A stretch of 64,000 nucleotides of DNA from an uncultured Clostridia bacterium (GCA_947086925.1 CAMUAL010000002.1:1-64000), one strand, 5' to 3'. Positions 35,285-45,203 are shown, counted from the stretch's first letter. Notes: generated from the sequence alone by a model not told the origin. Numbers and translations: made by a program.

Positions 35285-37602
35285 TGATTTTCGACGGCGG
35301 ATTCGGGAGCGAGCTCGAAAAGCTCGGACTCGACGGAATCCCCGAAGACCTTAATATAACGCACGCCGAGCGGATACGCGATATTCACAGGGCGTACTCA
35401 TGCGCCGATTTCGTTTCCGCAAACACGTTCGGATTAAACAGAATCAAATACAAGGGCAAATACGGTCTTAAAGAAGTTGCGATTGCCGCAATACAAAACG
35501 CACGGGCGGCGGGTAAATATGTGTTTGCCGACGTAGGACCTACCGGAGCAATGCTTGCGCCCGTGGGTACTTTGTCGTTCGAAGATGCGTACGAGGCGTT
35601 TGCGGAATTTGCGCGCATAACTTCCGATTATGTCGACGGCTACATTGCCGAAACTTTTTCGGATTTGTACGAGCTTAAAGCGTGCGTGCTTGCGCTTAAA
35701 GAAAATTCCGATAAAACCGTGTTTGCAACAATGACGTTTGACAAAAGCGGACGCACTTTAACGGGAACTACTCCCGAAATAGCTGTTAATACCTTAGAGG
35801 GGTTGGGGGTTGATGCGCTCGGCGTAAACTGTTCGCTCGGTCCGAAAGAGCTGCTCGAAACGGTTAGGCGGATAACGGCTGTAAGCGGAGTGCCCGTAAT
35901 CGTGCAACCCAACCGCGGTTTGCCCGTAATCGAAAACGGCAAAACGGTTTATAAACTCGGCATAGACGAGTTTGTTCGCTATGCGGGCGAGTTTGTTAAA
36001 ATCGGAGTGAGCGTGCTCGGCGGCTGTTGCGGCACCACACCCGAATTTATAAGGGCGATAAGCGAAAAGTACGGCGGCGCAAAAGTTAAGCGCGTAAAAG
36101 TAAAAAAACAAACCGTGATAAATTCCGCAACCAAAGAGGCTGTTATCGACGGTGTGAAAATCTGCGGCGAGCGGCTGAACCCTACGGGCAAGCCAAAGCT
36201 CAAAGAGGCTTTGAAGGCGGGCAATTACGATTATCTTGTAGACGAAGCCGTGCGTCAGGCAGAGGCGGGTGCGGACTTGCTCGACTTAAACGTAGGACTT
36301 CCCGAAACGGACGAAGCGGCGGTTATGGAAAAAGCGTGCCGCAAAATACAGGAATTTGTGGATTTGCCCATACAGATAGATTCGTCCGACGCATGCGCGA
36401 TAGAGCGCGGTGTCAGGGCGTATAACGGGATTCCGCTTATAAACAGCGTAAACGGCGAGGCGGAGGTTATGGACAGAATATTCCCCATAGCCAAAAAGTA
36501 CGGCGCGGTTGTTCTCGGGCTTACAATGGACGGCAACGGCGTGCCCAAAACCGCAAAAGAGCGTTATTCAATCGCAAAGAGAATCGTCGAGCGTGCCGAA
36601 AGCTACGGAATACCGCGTCATAAAATAATGATAGATACTTTGGCGCTTACCGCGTCTGCCGAGCAAAAGCTTGTGTGTGAAACGACGGAGGCTTTGCGCC
36701 TTGTGAAAGCCTTGGGGGTAAAAACCGCGTTGGGCGTATCGAACGTATCGTTCGGACTTCCGAATCGCCCTCTTTTAAACAAAACTTTTCTGACTATGGC
36801 AATGACTTGCGGACTCGATATGCCGATTATGAATCCGCTCGACTCCGAAATGACGGGTGCTGTAAAAGCGTTTAAAGTGCTTAACGCCTCCGACAAGGGT
36901 TCTGCGGACTATATAGAAACTTACAAAGATTTTTCGCCGCAAATCGGTGCGACGACGCAAGTTTACGCAAAAAAAGAATCGGGAGCGGTAGAAGTGCAAA
37001 CGCTGTACGACTGCGTAGTAAAAGGACTTAAAAACAAAGCGGAGAGTTTGTGCGAGTCGGAGCTTGAAAAGTCCGACCCCATGACGGTTATAAACGATGT
37101 GCTTATAGCCGCGCTTACCGAAGTGGGGAATCTGTACGACAGCGGAAAAATATTTTTGCCTCAGCTTATTTCGTCCGCAGAAGCGGCTAAAACGGCTTTT
37201 TCGGCGTTGCGCGATAAATTGCCCAAGGTAACGGCGGAGCTCGGCACCGTGGTGCTTGCGACGGTAAAAGGCGACGTTCACGATATAGGCAAAAACATAG
37301 TCAAGGTGGTTTCGGAATCTTACGGTTATAGCGTAGTTGATTTGGGAAAAGACGTGCCCGCAAGCGCGGTGACAGACGCCGTGCGCAAGTATAAACCCAT
37401 TGCGGTGGGGTTGTCGGCACTCATGACAACCACCGTTAAAAGTATGGCGCAGACTATAAAGACGTTGCGTGACGACAACTGCCCGTGTCCCGTATTCGTA
37501 GGCGGGGCGGTGCTTAATGCGGAAATCGCGCGTGAGATAGGCGCCGACTTTTACACACGCGACGCGCTGGGATTCGTAAAAGCATTGCAGACTTTAAAGT
37601 GA
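35260..37602 (+). CDS. metH: Cobalamin-dependent methionine synthase without reactivation domain
   Basis: Transfers the methyl group of 5-methyl-THF to homocysteine by way of cobalamin. The ATG at 35260 follows AAGGAGGG and gives 780 residues. Order: homocysteine-binding barrel (about 1-290, zinc cysteines near 190 in NCSLGP and 255-256 in GGCCGTT), pterin-binding barrel (about 305-560, RLNPTGKPKLKEAL), B12 cap (about 590-660), and B12-binding domain with GDVHDIGKNIV near 670, whose histidine ligates cobalt. The normal fourth domain is absent and is supplied by the upstream gene. Confidence 0.95.
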   Translation: MLRLGKEVMIFDGGFGSELEKLGLDGIPEDLNITHAERIRDIHRAYSCADFVSANTFGLNRIKYKGKYGLKEVAIAAIQNARAAGKYVFADVGPTGAMLAPVGTLSFEDAYEAFAEFARITSDYVDGYIAETFSDLYELKACVLALKENSDKTVFATMTFDKSGRTLTGTTPEIAVNTLEGLGVDALGVNCSLGPKELLETVRRITAVSGVPVIVQPNRGLPVIENGKTVYKLGIDEFVRYAGEFVKIGVSVLGGCCGTTPEFIRAISEKYGGAKVKRVKVKKQTVINSATKEAVIDGVKICGERLNPTGKPKLKEALKAGNYDYLVDEAVRQAEAGADLLDLNVGLPETDEAAVMEKACRKIQEFVDLPIQIDSSDACAIERGVRAYNGIPLINSVNGEAEVMDRIFPIAKKYGAVVLGLTMDGNGVPKTAKERYSIAKRIVERAESYGIPRHKIMIDTLALTASAEQKLVCETTEALRLVKALGVKTALGVSNVSFGLPNRPLLNKTFLTMAMTCGLDMPIMNPLDSEMTGAVKAFKVLNASDKGSADYIETYKDFSPQIGATTQVYAKKESGAVEVQTLYDCVVKGLKNKAESLCESELEKSDPMTVINDVLIAALTEVGNLYDSGKIFLPQLISSAEAAKTAFSALRDKLPKVTAELGTVVLATVKGDVHDIGKNIVKVVSESYGYSVVDLGKDVPASAVTDAVRKYKPIAVGLSALMTTTVKSMAQTIKTLRDDNCPCPVFVGGAVLNAEIAREIGADFYTRDALGFVKALQTLK

Positions 37603-37726
37603 TTCCCGCACGGCGTAAAATATCGTTAAATATAAAGAGAATGTTTTTCGATGAGTGCCGATAAACGTCAAACGGCGGATATTAAAAGTTTTTGATAAGC
37701 TTTTTATAAAAAGCGCGGAAGTTTTC

Positions 37727-37756
37727 TTGCCAAAAAAGCGCGAAAAATGCTATACT
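37727..37756 (+). promoter_or_regulatory. Promoter of the transketolase operon
   Basis: TTGCCA at 37727-37732 and TATACT at 37751-37756 with an 18-base spacer. Upstream lies the perfect palindrome GCTTTTTATAAAAAGC (37699-37714), perhaps a terminator or operator. The leader contains the hairpin CGACTTT/AAAGTCG (37772-37778 and 37784-37790). Confidence 0.6.
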
Positions 37757-37819
37757 GTAACAGTCTGATACCGACTTTAATAAAAAGTCGTATAAATGAC
37801 ATAACAAGGAGAAATTTAA

Positions 37820-39817
37820 ATGAATAAGACCACGCAGAATGCAATCAATGCCGCAAGAGTGCTTGCCATAGAGGCAATACAAAAGGCAAACAGCGGACAT
37901 CCCGGACTTCCGCTCGGCGCGGCTCCCACGGCGTACACGCTGTTCACCCGTCAGATGAATCATTGCCCGAAAAATCCGTCGTTTTTCAACCGCGACAGAT
38001 TTATACTCAGCGCGGGTCACGGGTCGGCACTGCTTTACAGCATGTTGCATTTATTGGGTTACGGACTTACCAAAGAGGACTTGATGAGTTTCCGTCAGCT
38101 CGGCAGTCGTACTCCCGGGCACCCCGAATACGACAGAACTCCCGGAGTGGAAACTTCTACCGGTCCATTGGGTCAGGGCGTGGCAAATGCGGTTGGATTC
38201 GCCCTTGCCGAAAGTATGCTTGCCGCTCGCTTTAATAAAGACGGGTTCAATCTTGTAGACCATTACACATTCGCACTTTGCGGCGACGGTTGCATGGAGG
38301 AGGGAATCGAGTACGAAGCGGCGTCGCTTGCGGGCACATGGAAACTCGGTAAGCTGATAGTTTTGTATGACAGCAACGATATTTCCATAGAGGGCAATAT
38401 CAACATTACTTTCCGCGACGACGTGGCGCGCCGTCACGAGGCGCAGGGTTGGCAGGTGCTTACCGTTCCCGACGGCGAGGATATAGACGCAATCGACGCG
38501 GCAATAACTTTGGCAAAGGCAGATAAAACGCGTCCGAGCCTTATAGTAGTTAAAACTACGATAGGCTACGGCAGTCCTAAGGCGGGAAGCGCGGACTGTC
38601 ACGGTGCTCCTTTGGGTGCGGACGCAGTAAAGGAAACAAAGAAAGCTCTCGGATATTCCGCTAAGCCGTTCGAAGTTCCCGCCGACGTTACCAAACATTA
38701 CGCCGAGATAATCGACAACTTGAATAAGGCGGAGGGCGAGTGGAACAAGGTTGTTAAGGCTTACAAATCGGCTTATCCCGAGGACTACGAGCTTTTCAAT
38801 AAATTTATAAAGGGCAAAGCTCCGAGCGACGAAGAACTCGAAGTTTTGTATTCGCTTGCAACAAACAAACCCGACGCAACCCGCAACAGCTCGGGCGTGT
38901 GCTTAAACAAGCTTGCCGAACTTATGCCTAACTTGGTGGGCGGCAGTGCCGATTTGGGACCCAGCAACAAAACGTATATTAAAGGCGCAGGCGATTACAG
39001 CGCAGAAAGCCCTACGGGACGCAATCTTCACTTCGGAATCCGCGAGCATGCCATGGCGGCGATTTGCAACGGATTAACGCTTCACGGCGGATTCAACGTG
39101 TATTGCGGAACTTTCTTTGTGTTCTCCGATTACATGAAAAACGCAATGCGTATGTCGGCTATTATGAAACTTAACGTAACTTACGTACTTACTCACGACT
39201 CCATAGGCGTGGGCGAAGACGGACCTACGCACCAGCCGATAGAGCATCTTGCGGGACTTCGCACCGTTCCGGGACTCAAAGTGTTCCGTCCCGCCGACGC
39301 GCGTGAAACCGCCGCGGCTTACGTAAGCGCAATTACGGGCAACGGTCCAACCTGCATTGTTTGCTCGCGTCAGAACCTTGCGCCGGTGAAGGGAAGCGGC
39401 GAAGACGCGCTGTTCGGTGCTTACATAGTATCCGACAGTGCGAGCGAAATCCCCGAGCTTATACTCATGGCAAGCGGCAGCGAAGTGGAACTTGCGCTTA
39501 AAGCAAAAGCCGCGATAGGCGAAAACGTACGCGTGGTAAGCGTTCCGTGCATGGAGCTGTTCGAAAAGCAAACTCAGAAGTACCGCGATTCGGTGCTTCC
39601 CGTAAAGTGCCGTGCGCGAGTTGCTATCGAGGCTGCGTCGAGCGCGCCTTGGGGCAAATACGTCGGTCTTGACGGCGGCTATGTGTGTCTCGATACTTTC
39701 GGAAGCAGTGCGCCCGCCGAAAAACTATTTGAAATTTACGGTTTTAACGTAGATAACGTAGTTGCGGTAGCAAAGAAAACTCTTGCAAAAGTAAAAAAAG
39801 CGGCAAACGAGCAATGA
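37820..39817 (+). CDS. tkt: Transketolase
   Basis: Thiamine-diphosphate enzyme of the non-oxidative pentose phosphate pathway, moving two-carbon units between sugar phosphates. The 665-residue length is normal. GHPGLPLGAAPTAYTLF near 28-44, the TPP-binding GDGCMEEGIEYEAASLAG motif near 155-172 and THDSIGVGEDGPTHQPIEHL near 459-478 (pyrimidine domain, with the catalytic His region) are all present. ACAAGGAGAAA precedes the ATG. The stop overlaps the yfbR-like start by four bases (ATGA). Confidence 0.96.
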   Translation: MNKTTQNAINAARVLAIEAIQKANSGHPGLPLGAAPTAYTLFTRQMNHCPKNPSFFNRDRFILSAGHGSALLYSMLHLLGYGLTKEDLMSFRQLGSRTPGHPEYDRTPGVETSTGPLGQGVANAVGFALAESMLAARFNKDGFNLVDHYTFALCGDGCMEEGIEYEAASLAGTWKLGKLIVLYDSNDISIEGNINITFRDDVARRHEAQGWQVLTVPDGEDIDAIDAAITLAKADKTRPSLIVVKTTIGYGSPKAGSADCHGAPLGADAVKETKKALGYSAKPFEVPADVTKHYAEIIDNLNKAEGEWNKVVKAYKSAYPEDYELFNKFIKGKAPSDEELEVLYSLATNKPDATRNSSGVCLNKLAELMPNLVGGSADLGPSNKTYIKGAGDYSAESPTGRNLHFGIREHAMAAICNGLTLHGGFNVYCGTFFVFSDYMKNAMRMSAIMKLNVTYVLTHDSIGVGEDGPTHQPIEHLAGLRTVPGLKVFRPADARETAAAYVSAITGNGPTCIVCSRQNLAPVKGSGEDALFGAYIVSDSASEIPELILMASGSEVELALKAKAAIGENVRVVSVPCMELFEKQTQKYRDSVLPVKCRARVAIEAASSAPWGKYVGLDGGYVCLDTFGSSAPAEKLFEIYGFNVDNVVAVAKKTLAKVKKAANEQ

Positions 39818-40389
39818 GCGAAAAATTTTTTTCGCTTATAGCGCGGCTAAGGTATATCGACAGATGGAGCCTTATGCGCAACACCCGTCGCGAAAACGTG
39901 GCGGAACACAGCTATATAACTTCGCTTGTGGCGCACGCGCTTTGTGTAATCGAAAACGAATTTTACGGCGGCAAGCTTAATGCCGACCGTGCGGCTGTTA
40001 TTGCGCTGTATCACGAATCTGCGGAAGTTTTTACGGGCGATTTGCCTACACCCGTAAAGTATTACGACGACGGAATAAGAAACGCGTACAAAAAGTTGGA
40101 GAGCAAAGCCGAAAGCAAGCTTGTATCGTTTTTACCCGACGAACTCAAAGGCGCGTACGAAAATCTTGTTTCTTCGCCCGCCGAGCCGGAAAGCGACTAC
40201 GTAAAATATGCCGACAAAATAGCGGCTCTTATCAAATGCAACGAAGAACTCGCCGCGGGAAATAACGAGTTTAAAGCGGCAAAAGAATCTACTTTGAACA
40301 CTCTCAAATCATACAATGTTCAATCGGTAAATTACTTTTTGGATAATTTCGTCGATTCGTTCGGATTGAGTTTGGACGACACTCTGTAA
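39814..40389 (+). CDS. YfbR-like HD-domain nucleotidase
   Basis: A 191-residue protein resembling the 5'-deoxynucleotidase YfbR, which removes phosphate from deoxynucleoside monophosphates. RYIDRWSLMRNTRRENVAEH near 11-30, EHSYITSLVAHAL and FTGDLPTPVKYYDD are typical. The HD metal pair reads His-Glu (residues 67-68, YHESAEV) instead of His-Asp. The start overlaps the transketolase stop. A terminator follows. Confidence 0.85.
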   Translation: MSEKFFSLIARLRYIDRWSLMRNTRRENVAEHSYITSLVAHALCVIENEFYGGKLNADRAAVIALYHESAEVFTGDLPTPVKYYDDGIRNAYKKLESKAESKLVSFLPDELKGAYENLVSSPAEPESDYVKYADKIAALIKCNEELAAGNNEFKAAKESTLNTLKSYNVQSVNYFLDNFVDSFGLSLDDTL

Positions 40390-40400
40390 AACAAGTATAA

Positions 40401-40434
40401 AAGACGTTACATAAACCGTGTAACGTCTTTTTTT
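40401..40434. terminator. Bidirectional terminator
   Basis: AAGACGTTAC (40401-40410) pairs with GTAACGTCTT (40420-40429), with T runs on both strands. It ends the tkt operon and, on the minus strand, the gene at 40472. Confidence 0.85.
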
Positions 40435-40471
40435 GTTGCCGTAATACTTTTTGCCGTTAGAATTATTATTG

Positions 40472-40978
40472 CTATTCCTTATACGCAGGAGAGATGTCGA
40501 ACTTGCGTGCGTCAAGCTCTTTTACGAACAGCGCGCGTATGTAGCCTTTTTCGGTGGAAGTCGAGTGAACGTAAAACCGTTTACCGTAATAGTAGCGGGC
40601 AAGATTGTAATATTTTGCATTGGTATGCAGGGCGATTGCCGCATAACCCTTGCTTATGCAGTAATCTATCGCCGCTTGCAGAAGTCCGCTTCCCACGCCG
40701 CCGTTGCGCACTTTGGGATTTACGCCGAAACGGTAAAGGTAGGCAAGGTCGCGGCTTATGCCTTTAATGCGCACGCTGCCTTGCGTTTTGCCGTTTTCGT
40801 CGTCGGCAACTATTACGTAATTTTCGGCTATGTCTTTAAGTACGACTTCGTCGGGTTCTTCAAGTGCCTTTACATGACTGCCGGGTCCGAGTTCGTCGGC
40901 ATAAAGTTTGAATGCACGACGCGTAACTTCGTTTATAAAAGGCGCGTCTTTCGGTTCTGCTTTTCTTATGGTAATCAT
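40472..40978 (-). CDS. GNAT family N-acetyltransferase
   Basis: A 168-residue acetyltransferase of the GNAT fold. The acetyl-CoA-binding loop is VRNGGVGSGLLQAAI near 96-110 (pattern R/Q-x-x-G-x-G/A), with strand beta4 before it (YLYRFGVNP). The substrate is unknown. It lies 47 bases downstream of argF on the same strand with no terminator between, so it may be the last gene of the arginine operon. A GNAT could supply N-acetylglutamate, but nothing in the sequence shows that. Confidence 0.85.
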   Translation of the reverse strand: MITIRKAEPKDAPFINEVTRRAFKLYADELGPGSHVKALEEPDEVVLKDIAENYVIVADDENGKTQGSVRIKGISRDLAYLYRFGVNPKVRNGGVGSGLLQAAIDYCISKGYAAIALHTNAKYYNLARYYYGKRFYVHSTSTEKGYIRALFVKELDARKFDISPAYKE

Positions 40979-41025
40979 ATTTTTTCGTTATCCGTTTTAA
41001 TATCGCACGTAATCCGTTAAAAGAA

Positions 41026-41973
41026 TTACTTGTTTTTCATAAGTAAATACATAACGGCCTTTTGTGCGTGCAGGCGGTTTTCCGCTTCTTCGAACACAAT
41101 ACTCTGCGCGCCGTCTATTACGCCTTCGGTAACTTCTTCGCCGCGGTGAGCGGGCAGACAGTGCATAAACACGGCGTTACGCGCGGCTTTTGCCATAAGA
41201 GCTTCGTTTACCTGATATGGCATAAGAGCTTTAAGCTTATCCTTGCTTTTTTCCTGCCCCATGGAAAAGAATACGTCGGTGTAAATGACGTTGCAGTCTT
41301 TTATCGCTTCGTCAACGCTGTCGGTAACGCTTACTTTGCCGTACTTTTGCGCCTCGGCAACCACTTCCTCGCTCGGAGTGTAGCCCTCGGGACAACAGCA
41401 AACCACTTCCATGCCGGCTTTTGCTCCGCCGAGCATAAGAGAGTGCGCCATGTTGTTTCCGTCGCCGAAGTAAGCCATTTTAAGACCTTCGAGTTTGCCG
41501 AACTGCTCGTAAACCGTCATAAGGTCGGCAAGAACCTGACAGGGGTGGTAATCGTCGGTAAGTCCGTTAATAACGGGGCAGGCGCTGTATTTGGCAAGCT
41601 CATCTACGTCCGACTGCTTGAACGTGCGAATCATTATTCCGTCGATACCGTAGCGGTTGAGCACAAGCGCGGTGTCGTGTATGGTTTCACCGCGCCCTAA
41701 TTGAATATCTCCTTGTTGAAGTACAAGCGCAGAGCCGCCGAGCTGTTTTATACCTTGTTCAAACGATACGCGCGTGCGCGTGCTCGATTTACTGAAAATC
41801 ATAGCAAGCGTTTTGCCTTTAAGATAGTTGTGCTTTTTGCCCGCATGCTGTTTCTGTTTCAGCATGATTGCGGCGTGCAATATTTCGTAAATTTCTTCCG
41901 TGGTGTAGTCGCGCAAAGTGAGCATGTGTTTGTTTGTTATTTTTCCCGTAGGTTTGTAAGAGCTTATATCCAT
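41026..41973 (-). CDS. argF: Ornithine carbamoyltransferase
   Basis: Forms citrulline from ornithine and carbamoyl phosphate in the cytoplasm. The carbamoyl-phosphate motif SSTRTRVSFE, the HPCQ motif and the ornithine-binding HCLPAHRGEEV (with the catalytic Cys) are all clear. The frame runs on upstream, but the ATG at 41973 follows GGAG and gives the standard N-terminus, 315 residues. It is the last arg gene of the operon, 88 bases after argD. Confidence 0.95.
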   Translation of the reverse strand: MDISSYKPTGKITNKHMLTLRDYTTEEIYEILHAAIMLKQKQHAGKKHNYLKGKTLAMIFSKSSTRTRVSFEQGIKQLGGSALVLQQGDIQLGRGETIHDTALVLNRYGIDGIMIRTFKQSDVDELAKYSACPVINGLTDDYHPCQVLADLMTVYEQFGKLEGLKMAYFGDGNNMAHSLMLGGAKAGMEVVCCCPEGYTPSEEVVAEAQKYGKVSVTDSVDEAIKDCNVIYTDVFFSMGQEKSKDKLKALMPYQVNEALMAKAARNAVFMHCLPAHRGEEVTEGVIDGAQSIVFEEAENRLHAQKAVMYLLMKNK

Positions 41974-42061
41974 TTTCGATTTTCTCCGATTTTTATTTTT
42001 TGTTTGTCGGGGTGCGGGAACCCCCGAAATACCCGCTGTTTTTGCGTTTCGCAACTTTGGC

Positions 42062-43255
42062 TTACACGTTGGTGCGTGCGAATAAATCCATAAGCTTGTC
42101 GGTTGCCGTGTCGATTTCCTCTTTTGTTATGGTGTAGGCGGGGGCGAACCGCAGAGTGTTGTTGCCCGCCGTAATTATTATTACGCCGTTTGCCGCCATT
42201 TTACCCACGATTTCGGTGTTATGCACCTTTTCGGTAAGATTGACGCCGAGCAGTAGTCCTTTGCCGCGAACGTCGCGCACAAAGTTGAATTTTTTAAGCT
42301 TATTCAGCTTGCCCAAAAGATATTCGCCTTTTTTGGCAACATCGTTTAAAAGACCGTTTTTAAGTTTGCTTACAACCACGTTTGCGGCGGCGCATGCAAG
42401 CGGATTTCCTCCGAATGTCGTGCCGTGGTCGCCGGGCGCAAAAGCGGTTGCCGCATCGCCGCGGGCAAGCACCGCGCCTATTGGAACTCCGCCGCCCAAA
42501 CCTTTTGCAACTGTTATAATGTCGGGCTGTATTCCGTAATGCTCGAATCCGAACATTTTTCCCGTGCGTCCCATGCCCGTTTGCACTTCGTCTATTACGA
42601 ACAATATTCCGCGGCTTTTGGCAAGTGCGTAAGCATTTACAATGTAATCGTAATCGGCGGGAAGCACGCCGCTTTCGCCTTGTATAACTTCGAGAATTAT
42701 AGCCGCCGTACCGTTGTCGCAAGCGTCGCGCAGTTCGTTGAAGTCGTTGTATTTAACGTGAACAAAGCCTTCGGGCAACGGAGCGTAGGGGCGGGAATAT
42801 TTATCCTGACCCGTTGCCGTAACCGTGGCAAGAGTGCGTCCGTGAAACGAACCTTTCGCCGTTATTATTTTGGGGCGGTTTTCGCCCTTGTTGTAAAAGT
42901 GCTTTCTTATAAGCTTAATCGCGCCCTCGTTTGCCTCGGCACCGCTGTTGCACAAAAATACGCGCTCGAAAATCGTGCCGTCTAACAGGTTTTCTATAAG
43001 CTTTGCCTGCGGCTCGCTGTAATAAAGATTCGATACGTGTATAAGCTTGTGAGCCTGTTCGCAAATCGCGGCGGTAAGTTCGGGATTGTCGTGTCCGAGC
43101 GCGTTTACGGCAATGCCGCCGCCCATATCGATGTATTCGTTGCCCGTAATGTCGTAAAGCTTACTGCCCGAGCCGTGCGTAAAACAAATATTTTGACGGT
43201 TGAAAGTAGTCATGTAATACTTTGCGTCGATTTCTTTTATCTCTTTAAAGTCCAT
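42062..43255 (-). CDS. argD: Acetylornithine aminotransferase
   Basis: PLP-dependent class III aminotransferase that converts N-acetylglutamate semialdehyde to N-acetylornithine. FLCNSGAEANEGAIKLIRK, the VIDEVQTGMGRTG block and the PLP lysine in ITVAKGLGGG are visible. The ATG at 43255 follows GAGG at a normal distance; an ATG at 43270 overlapping the argB stop is the alternative. 397 residues with the preferred start. Confidence 0.94.
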   Translation of the reverse strand: MDFKEIKEIDAKYYMTTFNRQNICFTHGSGSKLYDITGNEYIDMGGGIAVNALGHDNPELTAAICEQAHKLIHVSNLYYSEPQAKLIENLLDGTIFERVFLCNSGAEANEGAIKLIRKHFYNKGENRPKIITAKGSFHGRTLATVTATGQDKYSRPYAPLPEGFVHVKYNDFNELRDACDNGTAAIILEVIQGESGVLPADYDYIVNAYALAKSRGILFVIDEVQTGMGRTGKMFGFEHYGIQPDIITVAKGLGGGVPIGAVLARGDAATAFAPGDHGTTFGGNPLACAAANVVVSKLKNGLLNDVAKKGEYLLGKLNKLKKFNFVRDVRGKGLLLGVNLTEKVHNTEIVGKMAANGVIIITAGNNTLRFAPAYTITKEEIDTATDKLMDLFARTNV

Positions 43256-43266
43256 TTCGATTTTCC

Positions 43267-44151
43267 TCATTGCCTGTCGGCTGTTACCATTGTGCCCACA
43301 CCGGAGTCCGTAAAAAGCTCCAACAGTATCGAGTGGGGGATTGTTCCGTTTAATATCAGTACGTTTTTCATGCCGCTGTCGATTGCGTCTATGCAAGATA
43401 ACGCTTTCGGAACCATGCCGCCGTTTATACTTCCGTCTTTAATCATTGCTCTCAATTCCGAAACGGTGATTTCCGCAATGAGCGACGAGGGGTCTTTCGC
43501 ATCGGTGCGCACGCCGTCTATATCGGTAAGATAAAGCAGTTTTTCGGCATGAATCGAGCCGCCTATTGCGCCCGCCGCAGTGTCGGCGTTTACGTTATAC
43601 GCTTTGCCGTTGTCGTCTACGCCCACGGTTGCTATAACGGGAATAAAGTCTTTTTTTATAAGAGTTTCGAGAACTTCGGTGTTAATAGAAGTGATTCTGC
43701 CCACATAGCCGTAATCGGTGCCGCTTTCGTCCGTGTATTTTTTTACGCCTATAAGTGCGTTATCCTGACCGCACAGTCCGATTGCCTTTACGTTGAGAGT
43801 TCCGAGTGCCGCGGTAAGATTTTTGTTAAGTTTCATAAGCGCCATTTGCACAACTTCCATAGCCGCTTTATCGGTTACCCGCAGTCCGTTTTCGAAATGC
43901 GACTGTATGTTAAGCCTTTTAAGCAGAGTGTTTATTTCGGGACCGCCGCCGTGAACAAGCACGGGGTGAACGCCCGCTATTTTAAGAGTGGCTACGTCCT
44001 GCATAATGGTGCGTATTATATCGGGGTCGTTCATTGCGTTGCCGCCGTACTTAATAACCATTATTTTGCCTCGGTAGCGCGAAATATACGGTAGTGCTTC
44101 GGTTAATATCTTTGCGCGCTCGATTAACTCATTTTGTAAATTTTCAGTCAT
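43267..44151 (-). CDS. argB: Acetylglutamate kinase
   Basis: Phosphorylates N-acetylglutamate, the second step of the acetylated arginine pathway. The 294-residue protein shows VIKYGGNAM near the N-terminus (ATP site), VLVHGGGPEIN and the GIVV-like NVNADTAAGAIGGSIHAEKL block near 188-207. It lies 14 bases after argC. The N-terminal extension of about 25 residues before the kinase core is the feature that in many bacteria allows arginine feedback inhibition; that property is inferred. Confidence 0.95.
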   Translation of the reverse strand: MTENLQNELIERAKILTEALPYISRYRGKIMVIKYGGNAMNDPDIIRTIMQDVATLKIAGVHPVLVHGGGPEINTLLKRLNIQSHFENGLRVTDKAAMEVVQMALMKLNKNLTAALGTLNVKAIGLCGQDNALIGVKKYTDESGTDYGYVGRITSINTEVLETLIKKDFIPVIATVGVDDNGKAYNVNADTAAGAIGGSIHAEKLLYLTDIDGVRTDAKDPSSLIAEITVSELRAMIKDGSINGGMVPKALSCIDAIDSGMKNVLILNGTIPHSILLELFTDSGVGTMVTADRQ

Positions 44152-44165
44152 GCTTCAAGTTCCTC

Positions 44166-45203
44166 TTATAAATGATTGCCTATAAGCGGCAATCCCTCGT
44201 GTTCGGGAAGTCCGAACATTATGTTGCAGTTCTGAATTGCCTGACCCGACGCGCCTTTAATAAGGTTGTCGATTGCCGACACGATTATCAGTCTGTTGTT
44301 TTTACCGTCGATTTTATAGCCGAATGCGCACACGTTGCTTTGCGCCACCCACTTTATTTCGGGAAGTTTGCCTTCGCCGAGTGCCATCGCAAATTTTTCG
44401 CCTTTGTACATGCCGTACGCTTTGTCTATGTCGGCGGCGGTTACCCCCTTTACCGAATCCGCGTAAATCGTTGCGAGTATTCCGCGCTTTACGGGCAATA
44501 GGTGCGGAGTAAAGCTAATAACCGCTTTTTCGCTTCCTATGCTCAGTTGTTCTTCTATCTCGGTTGTATGGCGGTGAGTTGTCACGCCGTATGCCTTGTA
44601 ATTTTCGTCCGTTTCGCAGAAGTTGTAGTCGATACTCTCTTTTCTGCCCGCACCCGTAATGCCGCTCGCCGCGTCTATTATTATACCGCGGCTGTTTATC
44701 AATCCGCACTTAACAAGCGGATAAAGCGGAAGGATAGAGCATGTGGTGTAGCAACCGGGGTTTCCGATTATTTGCGCGGTTTTGATTTTGTCGCGGTTGA
44801 TTTCGCACAGTCCGTACACCGCCTGTTTGTTAAGCTCGGGGCAAGGATGCGTGACTTTGTACGTGTCTTCGTACAGCTTAATATCGGTATAGCGGAAATC
44901 CGCCGATAAATCGATTACTTTCACGCCGTTTGCCGCAAGCGTTGCGCACATTGCCGCGCTTGCCGCATGGGGAAGTGCGGTAAAAACCACATCGGCGTTT
45001 TTCGAAATCGTTTCGGGGTCGGGTTCGGTGAATTTCAAATCGGGATACGCAAACCCGAGCGCGGGGTAAAGGTCGCTCACCTTAATTCCCGAATTAGAGC
45101 GCGACGCCGCCGTAGTAAGCGTTAAATGCGGGTGATTGTAAATAAGTTTCATAAGCTCGAAGCCCGTGTAACCGTTTGCGCCGATTATTGCCGCCTTTAT
45201 CAT
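44166..45203 (-). CDS. argC: N-acetyl-gamma-glutamyl-phosphate reductase
   Basis: NADPH-dependent reductase of the third arginine step. IIGANGYTGFELMKL at the N-terminus is the Rossmann motif, and IGNPGCYTTCSILPLYPL near 145-162 contains the catalytic Cys. The ATG at 45203 follows GGAGG at five bases and is preferred over the longer upstream frame; 345 residues. It is the first gene of argC-argB-argD-argF under a promoter covered by two ARG boxes. Confidence 0.95.
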   Translation of the reverse strand: MIKAAIIGANGYTGFELMKLIYNHPHLTLTTAASRSNSGIKVSDLYPALGFAYPDLKFTEPDPETISKNADVVFTALPHAASAAMCATLAANGVKVIDLSADFRYTDIKLYEDTYKVTHPCPELNKQAVYGLCEINRDKIKTAQIIGNPGCYTTCSILPLYPLVKCGLINSRGIIIDAASGITGAGRKESIDYNFCETDENYKAYGVTTHRHTTEIEEQLSIGSEKAVISFTPHLLPVKRGILATIYADSVKGVTAADIDKAYGMYKGEKFAMALGEGKLPEIKWVAQSNVCAFGYKIDGKNNRLIIVSAIDNLIKGASGQAIQNCNIMFGLPEHEGLPLIGNHL

